From Pholiota molesta (lineage: Eukaryota > Basidiomycota > Agaricomycetes > Agaricales > Strophariaceae), in the NCBI GenBank assembly GCA_014925825.1, contig JACGCK010000363.1:1-33621 (forward strand): a DNA stretch of 33,621 nt. Direction: 5' to 3'. Position 1 is the first letter of the stretch. Every line of letters starts with the position of its first letter. This document shows, one piece after another, positions 22,214 through 33,621 of the stretch. A program made the translations under genes and the position numbers. The notes under the pieces are model-generated. The model had not been told where the DNA came from. It was given only the letters and a program-made list of their open reading frames with translations, and searched no databases.

Positions 22214-22953
22214 TGTAATGGCTTCGGTAAGCTTCTCTCACTCAAAGGGGATGCGAAATGCACACCCAACGTAGTTTTACTTATAGTCAATCGTACTGTA
22301 GAACGTCGGTGTTCAAATGTCAAAATGATTCTGAACCTCCATCAGGAAAATGTCAAGAACATCGCGGACGCATCATATGAACGTAGATTATTAGGATCTG
22401 AAATGGATTTTGGAAGTAGTGTCAGAAATCGAAGCAAGATGGTGAAGGCTTCAGCTGGGGTCAATACTGGGTCAACAACACTACAAAAGAGATGAACTTG
22501 CTCAATGACGCATTACAGCCTTAGACGCAACCTAGACCCTCTTGAAGAAGCGGTAAGTTGTACTTGAGTTGTACTTGACACAAACTTAACAAGAATGTCA
22601 ACTCAAATAGCAGATCATCGATCATCAGTCATAGCATCCAGTTCTCTACAACTGCCAGTGTCGATTGTGAAAACATGTCACTGGTGGAAAAGGTGGGATA
22701 AAAGTTCGTCAAGGAAAGAAACTGAAGAACGATCCCTTCTCTTGCCCTCCTCAGCGGCGCGATCGCATCGAGTCAGAATGGACTGATTACATAACTTTGC
22801 TTGCTGTTGTTAGGTTTGAGGGATTAAGGGAGCGTGTGTAAGCAAGGGTCCAATTTCAGTACTCAGTGGCAAACGACGTCTTGTGTTCACGTTCTCTTGC
22901 TGGTATAGTCAGTGTGCTCAACCAACAATCACCCTTCGACTTGAATACGACAC
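22214..22953. other. Divergent intergenic region, GH105 / THO2
   Basis: About 740 bases holding both promoters. The only repeat I see is a perfect tandem duplication of GTTGTACTTGA at 22557-22578. Open frames here have no recognisable content. Confidence 0.5.
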
Positions 22954-25900
22954 ATGGACGTCGTACATACGGTTCGCGAATGTCTCAAGAATTGGAACAA
23001 GGGAGGTGATGCAGAATGGTGAGATTCTAATGGTCCTGGCCCCAAAGTTCATGCTAACACCGTGCATTTCCCTAGCCGCAATATCCTCATTGCTCCTCAC
23101 TGTAACCCCTCCGATCCCGACAGCCTCGATTTTCTTACCACCGCATACCATACCCTTATATGTGCCACCCTGCTTACATGGTCTCCGCCGCACCCTATAA
23201 CGATAGCCACTTTCGTCGAATTTGTGCAGTCGGTGCTCGTCAATCTGCCCTCATCTTCGCAAGCAGCCCCCAAAGTTCCTTCACCCGCTGTGGTATTCGG
23301 AGACCATTTGGTTGACATGATTTGGTCGGTGGACACGCAGTTGGATGAACTGTTGAACGAGGCGCGACTCGCTTCGATGACTACAGGGGAACACGGAAAG
23401 CTATCTGCTAAAGAAGTTACAGCTATTGTTGCCAAAGCCAAAAAGGCCCAACAAAACGCTGAAAACGATAAACAGCGTATCCCTATAATTGTCAAAAAAC
23501 TTCTGGTATGAAGTTCTCTGTTGTTTCAAGCGCTGGCGCTAACTCTCCACCAGGAGCTGCGCATAATCAGTCCAGAACATTGTCGGGAAAGGCTAGATTC
23601 GGCTATTCTTGCCAGCGTTGGCCTCATCCAAGATAAAACTGCACAGGATAAGAAAGAGATCAGAACGAGAACAGGATTATTGTGAGTTGATGCGTTCTCT
23701 TTCCATTGTCTTTTGCTAAGCATGTTATGTACAAAGCTACAAGCAGAACAAGTTTAATCTTCTTCGCGAACAGTCTGAAGGATACAGCAAACTCACGGTC
23801 GAGCTAACAAGCAGCCTCGGCCCTCCCCATTCCCCAAAGACCGGTCGACCGGTCGAGCCATACACAGTGATTGAAGAACGAGCACGACCTGTGTGGGAGA
23901 AGGTCATAAGTCTCATTGGGTACTTTGATCTTGATCCTAATAGGGCTCTGGATGTGATCCTCGACGTGCTTTCTCAACATCTAGCTACTCATTATTCCTT
24001 CTTTCTTGCCCTATTATCCTTTTCACCGTGGTGCGGATCATACCGTCGTCCTCTTCCTGAAACCGAAGCGATGGATACCAAAGTCGAAGTTCCGTTAGGA
24101 ATCTACAAGGGCAAGAAATTGGACGAAGTATTGCAAATTGCCGAAGAAAATTCGGTGTCTGGTATGAGAAGTACTCCTTCCAAGTCTGGAGGTGCTCGAG
24201 TTCTGGCACAAGTCCTAGGTTTCAAATTTAGTTATTACCAGGTGCGTCGGCTTTCCGTTCTCTTTCCATTTCCTTTCTCTAAGGCACAGCATCCATTAGA
24301 TGCCAGAAGTTCACCAACCTACTCCACGAAATCTATATCTCACCGCAGCTGTTTTGATCCGTGAAGGGTTTATTACCTTGGAAGATCTCTATCCACATGT
24401 AAGTATCTGCAAAATTTGTGAAACACTCATAACTCAGTCATTATATAGCTGGTGCCTAATGATAATGACATGGAAAAGTGTCAACAAGAATATTTGGCTA
24501 ATGTTCAAGCCCGAATCGCTGGGGCAAAGAGCAGCATGCTAGCCATGGCAGCCCCATTAGAATCGGGTACTTCACAACAATCGAAAATATCAACGGCCGC
24601 CCCATCCGAAACGAAGAAACCGGATTGGAAGGTGTCCAATCAAAAAGTTGGATTGTTGACCAGTCTACTTGCAATTGGCGCACTCAGACCTGCTATCGCT
24701 ATCATGTCCAAGTTCCCTTGGATCGTGGATGCATATCCCGAGGTCGCTGACCTTATGCTCCGCATTGTGAAGGTCTCTATTTCTCCCCTATATTCATCCA
24801 TGGCTGTTGTCAAGGAGCACAACCCAAGTTTCTCTCATCCGAAAGTGCGCTTTGGACCGTCTGGCATAATTCCACCGCCCCCTCGAAAACCTGTGCTCAC
24901 CCTTTGGGCGCCTACCCCACCTAGCACAAGCACCACCGACTTCGTATTCTTCTTCTCTGACTGGGCTGATCGGATACCAATCAGTACATCTTTGGATGAT
25001 TTAGAAGATGTCCTTGAACCTCTTATGCAATTCATTGGGTTGCACGTTTCACGGGATCCGCTTTATTTGACCAAATTTCTTCGTCTTGGCCGTTCCCACT
25101 TGCAGCCCACTATACCAATCGACCCTATCACAAGGAAGCCAACCGGTGACCCCGACCCGCAAAGTCCCATCCGCCAATTTTGGTTCAAAGTTCTTCGGAG
25201 GTACATGCTTCCTGCCCTTCCTTTGATTCGGGGGAATGCAGTTTGCACGGTCGAGATCTGGAATATTGTTCGTCTCTATCCCAATACTGCTCGATGGAGC
25301 TTATACGGAGAGTGGAAGACCAGCATCTACCAATCACATCCAGAGCTGCGCATCCGACAGGTTCAAGCTGATCGCGAATCCAAGGGAATTCTTCGCCGAC
25401 TCTCTCATAACACTATTGACGCCTTGGCTGGTCCTGTTGCCAAATTAGCTCACTCAAACCCCTGCATTTTCTTTGCGAATGCCGTCAACCAAATTATGGC
25501 ATACGACAATCTTGCAAATGTAGTCATTCAGGCCTTGCGATATGTGACTAATATGGGTTTTGATGTTCTTGCTTTCATTATCCTTGGAGCCTTGTCCAAT
25601 CCGGACAAGGAACGAGTCAAGGATGATGGTGTGAACACATCGGATTGGCTTCAAAGTATGTCTTTCATTTTGCTATCTTTCATATCCATCTGGCTGATTA
25701 TTGTCCACGAAAGGTCTTGCATCCTTCACAGGAATGCTCTTCAGGCGGTATAGCGCTGACCTTTCCCCTCTCCTCAAATATATCGTGCATCAACTCCACA
25801 ATGGTCAGACAACCGAAATTGTGGTTCTGCGCGAATTAATATGGAAGATGGCCGGTATTCAACCGTTACCCAGTTTATCGGAATCTCAAATGGCTGCCAT

Positions 25901-28900
25901 GGCAGGCGGCCCTGCACTTCGCATCGAAGCTATTGCATCTACTAGCCGTGGAGCGCGCCAGGACCCAAGTGATGTTACAATGAAAGGTCCTCAAAGGCTC
26001 GGAAGGGCTCTTTTAGACTCATCTCTTGCGTTGCCCCTCCTCATTCAAGTCGCACAACAACGCCAAGCTTGTGTCTACAAAGCTCCTAATGCACATTTGA
26101 AGTCTTTGGCTGGCCTATATGATGCCGTAAGTTTGTTATATATTCCCGTTCAATTACCAAACTCAAGTCATCAAAAATTTAGACCCATGGCGTTCTGTTG
26201 CAATACCTGGAGCTTTTGACCTCGCCATCCGTGGTTTCTCCTGAAGATTATGCGACCAAAGTTCTACCCTCCCTTGCGGAACTGGGCCGAGACTATGGCA
26301 TCTGCGCGCCTATTGTGATGCAAATCATACGACCTGTACTCAATGCCAGTCTACTTGTTCGTGATTTCATTTAGTGCTCTCAGTGATGATGTGACTCACC
26401 AATCATGATAGAACTCGGCCAAAGCAATGTTAGAACAAGAACGTATCGCCAACGAAGAAGCTGAAAAGCGCCTGAAAGCTGCTCTTACTGCCAAACGGGG
26501 GCCCGATACAACAACTTCACGAACAGCTTCACCCGCGGTCGGGATATCAGGGAGTCCAGATGCTGAAGTCAAACCAGTGACAACCAATGAACCTGAAATT
26601 TCCATGGATGTAGATCCACTTGTCGCTTCTTCGCAGAAAGACGAGGCCAGTTGTTATTCTTTGATATGCCGTACTTTATACTTACTCTGATTGCAGAGCC
26701 CCTGGGTGCCCGAATTAGAAGCTCTGTTCAATGATGTTAAATCCATCGCGCCTGGCAATGCCTATGATGTGATTGGGTAAGTTTTAGGAGACAGTCAATA
26801 TTCGTCGAAAACCCTCTTAACTGAATTTCTACAGGCCGGGATTCTATCTTACCTTTTGGCAACTATCTACATACGACTTGACGCCTCCTGCTTCAAAATA
26901 TGATGAAGAAGGCGCTAAACTCAGAACGCTCTCGCGACAAGAAGACGCAAAACTTAATGCCGCTGAGCGCTCTTCTGATCGCATAAAGCGATTAACTGCA
27001 GGATCTCATCGTACTCGTCGGGAGCGCTACAATCAATTCGTGGATATCTTGGCCAAGGAATTCAAGGAACAAACGACATCACGAGCTTTCACTATCAAGC
27101 GTCTTCTTCGCGAGAAGTCCCACTGGTTCTCACACAGTAACGTCTATTCTTTCTATTTTCCAAACTGGACGACTCAATACAATATTCCCGACAGCAACTA
27201 AAACACCCCTTCTCGTCAACTCGATCATTGAACACTGCATACAACCCCGATGCCTTTTGTCACCAATGGATGCGGACTTTTGTGCTCAGTTCATCAAGAC
27301 CTTGCATTTACAAGGCACTCCCGGCTTCCATACGCTCGGATGCTACAATAGGGTAGGCTATGACTCACTCATTATTTGAGCCTCTCTTACATGTTTGTTT
27401 TAGCTGCTAGGTGACCATGTTAAAGTGGTCCTATTCTCCTGTAGTGAATATGAGGCTCGCAACTATGGTCAGTCAGACTCCTTCTATAACCCTGCAGACT
27501 TTCTAATCGATTTACAGGTCGATTCCTGCAAGGCATCCTCAAGGATTTGCTTAGCTGGTATTCTGACGAGACAACATTCCTCGCAGAGAACAGAACTAAG
27601 GTTGGCGGAAAGCCAGTACCCCTTCCTGGTCTACAGCAAACCTTCAAACCTTCTGCTACGCCTACAACTGTTTTGGCTTGGCCTCAATTCCATCTTATTT
27701 TCCGCAAGTGGTACCGAAGACTGTCCAATGTGAGAAGTTCGCCATATCGTGATACACCCCATTTCTAATCGTGTTGCAGTCCTTTATCGAATGTATTCAA
27801 ACGGGAGAATTCATGCACGTGTATAATGCCATTATCGTGATGAAGGAGATTTTAGACGTCTTCCCATTAGCCACCGTTAATGATGCTGGTCCTAGTATCA
27901 ACAATGCCATTGACCGCTTATTGGAAACTGAGGAACGCGGGGATCTCAAAATCTTGGCTCGATCGTGAGTTGCTTCTTTTCCTGATTTTATCATTCCTAA
28001 AGTCTTCGCAGATACTCTGCCAGTCTAAAGAAGAGGGAACCCGACTGGGCGTTGAAGCTACCAAGCCATGTACGTAGGACTTGGAAAGAAATATGGTTCA
28101 TTCTAATACTGACAAAATTATTAGTTGAATGGAACGGCCTCTCCGAGACCCTCTTCGCAGTCAACCAGCAGCCCGGTGCCAGACAAGCCACGAAGCACCC
28201 CATCTTCATCTGGTCTTTCACAATTGACCTCATCAAATGAGCCTCGGCGCAATGTGCCCCAGCCTCTTTCGTCCACTCCTTCTGCGCCTCGTGCCCAACT
28301 GGCAAACATTGTTCAGGTTGACAAGGCGAATACTAATATAACGTCAACCAAGCTTGCGATGGAAAGGTACGTCTTTACATGATTGAAAATGATATCATTC
28401 AAAATGAATTCACACCAACGATTTCCAGCATTCCTAGACCAGAAGTGGTTAAGAGGATACGACCCGATCCTAAAGCTGCAGATGCGAACAAGATTTCCGT
28501 AGACGCTATTTCAACTATGAAATCCGATTCAATGCAGGTAGATCGAAGGATATCACCTCTTCCTTCCTCTCGCAGTCGTGACGAGCATCCCGTGGATACT
28601 TCTGTACGCTATCCACCTAGAGACCTTCAAAATCTCACCCAGCAAACCACCTCTTCTCTTCACGAATACTCCGACCAATCTCGTTCTTTCCGCCCAACTG
28701 AGCAGACTCAGGGCCGATTGTTGGACAATGGCTCTGTCATGCCCCCGCCTGCCGTACCCAGTCAAACCGCCTCCGCCCAAGAGCTCAGAGAGACTGCAAG
28801 GCAGACAATTGGTAGGCTGGAAAGACCCGAATCTCGAGGCCCAAGCGGCCCTTCTGCACCCTCTCCTCGTATCCGCTCTCCTTCTCCATCGAGCCGTCCA

Positions 28901-30284
28901 GGAACAAGAAACGGAAGCAACGAAAGTCGAACAAGTGGAGGCAAATCACGATCGGATCATGGCAACACTGACCGTGGCTCTGATGACCGTCGGTCTGAAC
29001 GAGAGGGACGCCCTGAAGCCAGAGAAACGATGGGAACTCTCAGTCGGCGTGATAGTCTGACCCATACTCGTACGGAACGGAGCACTCGTGAACGTGGTCG
29101 CGATGAAAAGGACAGAGAGGGCGATCGTGACAAGGACCGTGGTCGTGATCGTCACGGAGACAGGGAAAAGGATAGGGATCGTGAGCGGGACAGAGACAGG
29201 GAGCGAGACAGAGACAGAGAACGGGATAGAGAGAGGGACAGGGACAGGGACCGCCATCGCCGTGATGATAAAGACCGGGATAGAGATACCAGAAAAGAAC
29301 GCGACGCTGTCCTTGCTGCTCGTGCCCAAGTCTCTCCTCCTGCTGCTCCGTCTGACGATCGGACACTTCCCTCTCGGCCTGACCCTTCAAGACACCGCAA
29401 CACCCCACAAAATACCGACGAGAACCTCGGAAAGAGAAGGCGGCCTACAGATGATGACGTAAGTTCGATACCGACCACCCCAGCACAAAGACTAATGGAC
29501 GCCTTCCAGCCTGACAGAGGTTCAAAGCGAAGTTCGCGCAAAGAGGGCCATCGTGAAGATAGGAGTCGTAGGCCACCCGAAAAGGAGGAAAGAAATCGTG
29601 ATTCCGACAGACGGCGCAAAGATCGCGATGGTGATATTGAGGGCCGAGGATCGTCTTCGGAGAAGGTAATTCTCGTATGATGCATTGACTTAAACATCTC
29701 GCTAATTTATATTTCAAGGCCGGCGACAAAAGGTCATCCGAGACACCAAAGGTGCCCGCCAGCACACCCTCAGCACCAAGAGCCATGGGATCTACTGGAG
29801 GAGAGTCATCTCGACCTAAAGGTGAACTTTTGGGTGGTGGACGCGATCGTCATCGTGATAGCGGACCACCTCCGAATAAACCTTTACCTTCAAATGCGAA
29901 TGGTGGCCCCTCCAATCAGCAAGAAATTAGTTCACGTGGTAGCCTTCGCTCTCGCATAGGCGAGAAGGAATCAGCGCCGCTTTCTTTTGTACGAGCAGAC
30001 TCAAGAAACGAAGAAGATCACGATCTTCACAGAAAGCGAACTGTTTCTGGTATGGTTGTTATTATATTTTCCTTCCTCCAATCGTTAACCATGTCTATCT
30101 TGAAGATCGCGACCTCGATGTTGCTGAAAACGGCTCAGGCGGCGATCCAAATATGCAACCTCCCAAACGTCCACGCCCTTATCGTCGTGGATTTAGCCAA
30201 GGCAATAACTCTCATGCGCTAGCGAGGAAACTGTTACCTATCGACCCTTCTGCCGGCGATAAGAACCAGAGGAGACAAGATTGA
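22954..30284 (+). CDS. THO2: THO complex subunit 2 (multi-exon)
   Basis: Scaffold subunit of the THO/TREX complex, which couples transcription to mRNP assembly and nuclear export and limits R-loops. The first exon from ATG 22954 (MDVVHTVRECLKNWNKGGDA) joins by a GTGAGA donor to RNILIAPHCNPSDPDSLDF. Diagnostic stretches follow: LDVLSQHLATHYSFFLALLS, LGFKFSYYQ, PRNLYLTAAVLIREGFITLE, LAHSNPCIFFANAVNQIMAY, ALRYVTNMGFDVLAFIILGA, NPDKERVKDDGVNTSDWLQ, SADLSPLLKYIVHQLHNGQT, MAGGPALRIEAIAS, FYLTFWQLSTYDLTPP, RNYGRFLQGILKDLLSWY, QFHLIFRKWYRRLSN and GEFMHVYNAIIVMKEI. The C-terminal third is disordered, with an Arg-Asp/Glu repeat and a tail ending AGDKNQRRQD before TGA at 30282-30284. About 2,000-2,100 aa and some 20 introns. 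It is convergent with GTP cyclohydrolase (148 bases). Confidence 0.95.
29096..29305 (+). repeat. In-frame RD/RE codon repeat inside THO2
   Basis: An imperfect array of CGNGA(C/G/T)-type units encodes alternating Arg-Asp and Arg-Glu dipeptides (for example DRDRERDRDRERDRDRERD). Such mixed-charge tails occur in RNA-processing proteins and can bind RNA or drive condensation. The repeat also creates long antisense open frames that are artefacts. Confidence 0.85.
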
Positions 30285-30432
30285 TAAATTGTAGGATAGC
30301 GATGATATATTGTGCATCATGGGTTTGATTATATTGCATGTTCCATCCCCTGCATTCCCGTATTGTTTAAAAAGCAATAATTTAACAGATATGATGTTGA
30401 ACCACATTCTGCTCGTGAGATATGGTATTACA

Positions 30433-31478
30433 TTAATGTTTAATGAGAGTGAGGAACTCTTCCCGAGTCTTTTGTTGTGTCCGGAAGCAGCCCAGCATGC
30501 AAGAAGTCACTGTTAACGAGCCTGGTTTCTGTACACCGCGCATAGTCATGCAGAGATGTGTTGCCTCCATCACCACGGCCACTCCTCGAGGTTTTATGGC
30601 CTCTTGAACAGCAATGGCTATTTGTTTTGTCAAGCGTTCTTGAACTTGCAGACGCCGGCTAAATGTTTCTGCAATACGCGCCAGTTTCGACAACCCAAGG
30701 ACTAATTTATTTGGGATGTATGCAATGGCAATCTGAAGGCTATTGTGAATTTCTCGATTTCATTGAATCAATCATCGTACGTACTGTGCCTGTGAACGGT
30801 ACCAAGTGATGTTCACATAGACTTGAAATATCGATATTCCGAACCAGCACCATTTCATCATGATCTTCAGCGAAGACGGCATCGTTGATGACATCTGCGA
30901 ATCTTATCAATACATCATGCAATTTTCGAAATGGTAGCTGCATACCTGCTAAGCGCTCTTCGTACCCCCTGGTCATCCACATAAGAGCTTGCGCATAACG
31001 CGCCGGTGTCCGCAATAAACCTTCACGGGAGGGGTCCTCGCCGATACACTCCAGGAGCACGCGAACCGCTGCTTCCATCTTTTTGTCTCGGGCATCCCTC
31101 TCCTCAGGCGTCGCGTTCAAACGTGAAACAGTGGACTTGGCTATGGGAATGCTATTAGATTTGAATCCTGGGATTTATGGATGTAAATGGTGCACCTGGC
31201 CACCCCAAGCCATTGGGATCCGGTACAAGGGCATCCTGGGATATTTGGGAGCCTGCATGGGTCGAGGAAGGTCCGATGGGTGTAGAAATGCCGGATTTGC
31301 GGAATCCATAGCCTTCTCTAGTGATAGGTGTCCTTGGAGGGGACGAGTTATGGGGTGGACCTGATTTCAGGGGATTTGGAAGCTCCCCTGTCTCTGGGTA
31401 TTGGATCGATTGATCCTGTTGGACTTGGAGCCTTTGAAGGGTGTCGGCGACATGGGAGGCATTGAGAGGCGTAGACAT
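30433..31478 (-). CDS. FOL2: GTP cyclohydrolase I
   Basis: Converts GTP to 7,8-dihydroneopterin triphosphate and formate, the first step of folate and pterin synthesis, in the cytosol as a decamer. The catalytic core is complete after splicing: [60 protein letters not shown] with the zinc-binding Cys and the His pair, PFTGT joined by an intron (GTACGT...TTCAG) to [36 protein letters not shown], and [17 protein letters not shown] with the second zinc Cys. The stop is TAA at 30433-30435. The N-terminal extension of roughly 100 residues from ATG 31478 ([20 protein letters not shown]) is Pro/Ser-rich and probably disordered; an upstream in-frame ATG exists but the extra sequence looks non-coding. 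Confidence 0.95.
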
Positions 31479-31778
31479 CGGGGTGAAAGGCGGGGCTAGA
31501 TGGGATATTGAATTTTTTTGTGACGAGTGACGCGCCGTGTGTTGTCTGAGTTGTCGGGGACAATGGTCCTTATATGGATATGTGAAGGAATCGCGCCTTG
31601 GGTCACTTGTACCAAATGCGCACATCTTGTACAGCCTGGAGCTCTTTGCACCGCAATCATACGGTCATGGAATACGTCCGGATCTCATACATTAACTCGC
31701 TCGCCTCTTCGTCTTTGGTAGTTTCGAGCCAGTGCCCGGTCTGCGCTTATCCTGCGTCCTATATAATCTCCACCCCAA
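31479..31778. promoter_or_regulatory. Bidirectional promoter, FOL2 / ABC transporter
   Basis: About 300 bases between divergent starts. A CCATATAAGG-like TATA (minus strand, near 31570) sits about 95 bases before the FOL2 start. TATATAA at 31760-31766 on the plus strand is only about 13 bases before the first ABC ATG, which suggests translation may start at a later in-frame ATG (31809 or 31824). Confidence 0.45.
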
Positions 31779-33621
31779 ATGAAACCCCCTTTGTCCTACC
31801 AGGCGAATATGCGCCATAGACCCATGATATCTCGCAGGTTGCTTTTTCCTGCAGATTTCCAGCTGCCTCCTCGCAACCCCCAGCCGAAAACACCAAAGGT
31901 CGAACCAGAGCACGTCTACGACGCCTGGCTAGCGTCTCGCGAAATTCCTGGACAGAAAGGATCCTACTTGGTCCCTGGTGCCCAGCGATCCTTGACTATT
32001 GACAATGCACGTCTGGCGCTTTTTGTGACTCGGCACTGTACTTTGGACTTTGTGCGTCATTTCCTCTCTACTTTCTTCCTTCACAAATTCACTAAGCTGC
32101 GCGTTTTTTAGATGGGCGTCCTTTGGAAACTCAATCCCCTGAGGACGACGCTCATGATGTCCCTGAATATTGTCAGAAGCCTTTTCCCAGCGTTTCGAGG
32201 ATACTCACAGGTTCGTAACACGAAAATTTCGCCTGCTCTGAATTAATGAAATATCTCAGGCTCTCATAGTTGACGAGGTGCGTTTGTGCTACCAAGTACA
32301 CAAATTCAGAATATGTCTTAATTTGGACTTTGAAAATAGCTTCAGTCTTTGATTGCATCAGAGAGCTTCACATGGAGCAGACTGTTATATCTTGTGTCAA
32401 CAGAGGTCATACGAAGGGTAATCGAAGGACTGCTCGATTCCTTTGCGTAAGTTGCCATGGACATCGATAATAATAAATTCCAGGCTAACAAAAACTGTAG
32501 GGCTTCAAACGATAATATTGTCCTGGGATCCGCTCGGTTTTTTATTGAATACAAACAGATGGAGCAGCGCGTTCGACTGGATGTTCCTACCTTAGCGGAC
32601 CCAACCGTGCGCGCTCTTCTGCAAGAATCCGATCTCTTCGCGCGGTCATTCGCTGGTGGAGGTTTCGGCATGCTATCGCCATTAGATTTCATTCATGTAT
32701 TCTCTCTGATGACGGAGATCGCCTCCCACCTCTTCCTCATCATTTCTCTAACCCGCGGAGCATTTCACTTTGGCGTTCTCTTGCTGTCAATTTTTTCCAC
32801 CCTACTGCCCCTGGTCTTATCTTGGTTCAGCTGTTCACGCGATCAGGCCGAATCGCCTACGAGCGCAAAGGAAGCGCGTGCTAATGATCGACAGGAGCGC
32901 TTGCGAAATATGGCTTACAGTGATACCCACCGCCCAGAAATAGCTTTATTCGGTTTGGGGGACTGGATTTTGAAATCGTGGTCAAGTGCCCGAAAGATAG
33001 TCCTTGCGGCCGAGCAGCCTCTCTATGCGCGGAATATGTCGATTATTGACCAGTTCAACCTCATGGAGCTGATATCTATGGCACAGAATGTAAGTCCTGA
33101 TTACAAAGATAGCGCCCCAGTTTACGAAACAAAATGAATAGATTCCTCTCTTATTATTGGTCCAAAACTCCTCGGCCTCCCTAGGGTCGTTGACAGTATA
33201 TCGCAGCTCTATTCAGAGCTTGATGTATGCGTCTAGAAATTTGGTAACGACCGCTAGAATGGCTTTCCAGGGAATATTTCTGATGGCGGCTTTCACGGCG
33301 AGCATGAAATTAAAGCCTCGATTGAATCCAAAACATGAAGATGCCGCTCATTACAATCCAGTACATGGCGGTGTTAATATTGTGGCGAGGTGCGATCCCT
33401 ATCTGGCAAAGTTCGGAGAACCACCCTCATTTATATTGCCCCTTAGGAATCTTTCGTATACTTATCCCGGAAGTACAGAACCCGCTTTGAGGAATGTCAA
33501 CTTTTCCCTCAAAGCCGGAGAAACTCTTGCCATTGTTGGCTATAACGGTTCTGGTATATCTTTATGCTCCCTCGCCCACTGAGCGACTATTTATAACAAT
33601 CTGAACTAGGTAAATCAACAC
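31779..33621 (+). CDS. Half-size ABC transporter, 3' truncated by the window
   Basis: Membrane transporter with an N-terminal transmembrane region and a C-terminal ATPase domain; the substrate is unknown. From ATG 31779 the frame reads HVYDAWLASREIPGQKGSYL, then after introns MGVLWKLNPLRTTLMMSL, FFIEYKQMEQRVRLDVPTLA, hydrophobic stretches IASHLFLIISLT and FGVLLLSIFSTLLPLVLSWF, and LMYASRNLVTTARMAFQGIF. The nucleotide-binding domain opens LRNLSYTYPGSTEPALRNVN, FSLKAGETLAIVGYNGSG. An intron (GTATAT...CTAG) splits the Walker A motif; the last exon begins GKST at the window end. The signature, Walker B and switch motifs lie outside. Starts at 31809 or 31824 are possible given the TATA position. 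Membrane segments are fewer and less regular than in classical exporters; the domain order resembles basidiomycete half transporters. Confidence 0.8.

Noticed and set aside
29096..29305. Possible CRISPR-like or satellite array
   Set aside because: Units are short, imperfect codon repeats with no unique spacers and sit in frame inside THO2.
29152..29697. 181-codon antisense frame, Ser/Leu/Arg-rich, inside THO2
   Set aside because: It is the complement of the RD/RE repeat and flanking low-complexity sequence; repeats keep the other frames open.
1..33621. A dedicated novel system such as a biosynthetic cluster, defence island or mobile element
   Set aside because: Nearly all genes are recognisable housekeeping or metabolic families with no shared pathway; no transposase, reverse transcriptase, terminal repeats or core biosynthetic enzyme was seen.

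Overview
The window is nuclear DNA from a filamentous basidiomycete, most likely an Agaricomycete. The genes are dense and cut by many short GT-AG introns (about 45-75 nt), often with CTAAC/CTNAC-like branch sites. The protein families are ordinary fungal ones: hexokinase, GH35 beta-galactosidase, ATP7, Mrc1, tafazzin, THO2 and GTP cyclohydrolase I. I found no mobile element, CRISPR array, virus, rRNA or tRNA. All calls come from reading the sequence and recalling family signatures; nothing was searched.

Layout, left to right: hexokinase (-, 108-2246); a 1.2 kb divergent promoter region; secreted GH35 beta-galactosidase (+, 3478-7683); mitochondrial ATP synthase subunit d (-, 7820-8622); replication-checkpoint mediator Mrc1/claspin (+, 9386-14131); a probable small single-span membrane protein (-, 14579-14873); tafazzin-like cardiolipin acyltransferase (+, 15032-16199) with an apparent internal frameshift; CaCA-family vacuolar cation/H+ exchanger (-, 16394-18554); an unrecognised conserved-looking gene (+, about 19413-20226); secreted GH105/GH88-like unsaturated glycuronyl hydrolase (-, 20694-22213) with an in-frame stop; THO complex subunit THO2 (+, 22954-30284); GTP cyclohydrolase I (-, 30433-31478); and the first part of a half-size ABC transporter (+, 31779 to the window end).

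This is mostly housekeeping DNA, not a gene cluster with one function. Two plant cell wall enzymes (GH35 and GH105) and hexokinase give a loose carbohydrate theme. ATP7 and tafazzin are both mitochondrial inner-membrane related. The most notable large-scale feature is that all twelve genes alternate strand without exception, so every intergenic region is either a shared divergent promoter or a convergent tail-to-tail gap. The observations most worth checking are the frameshift in tafazzin, the in-frame stop in the GH105 gene, a pair of ACGCGT (MluI cell-cycle box) sites upstream of MRC1, a helically phased GCCGGC array in the promoter between the small membrane protein gene and tafazzin, and the two unrecognised genes.
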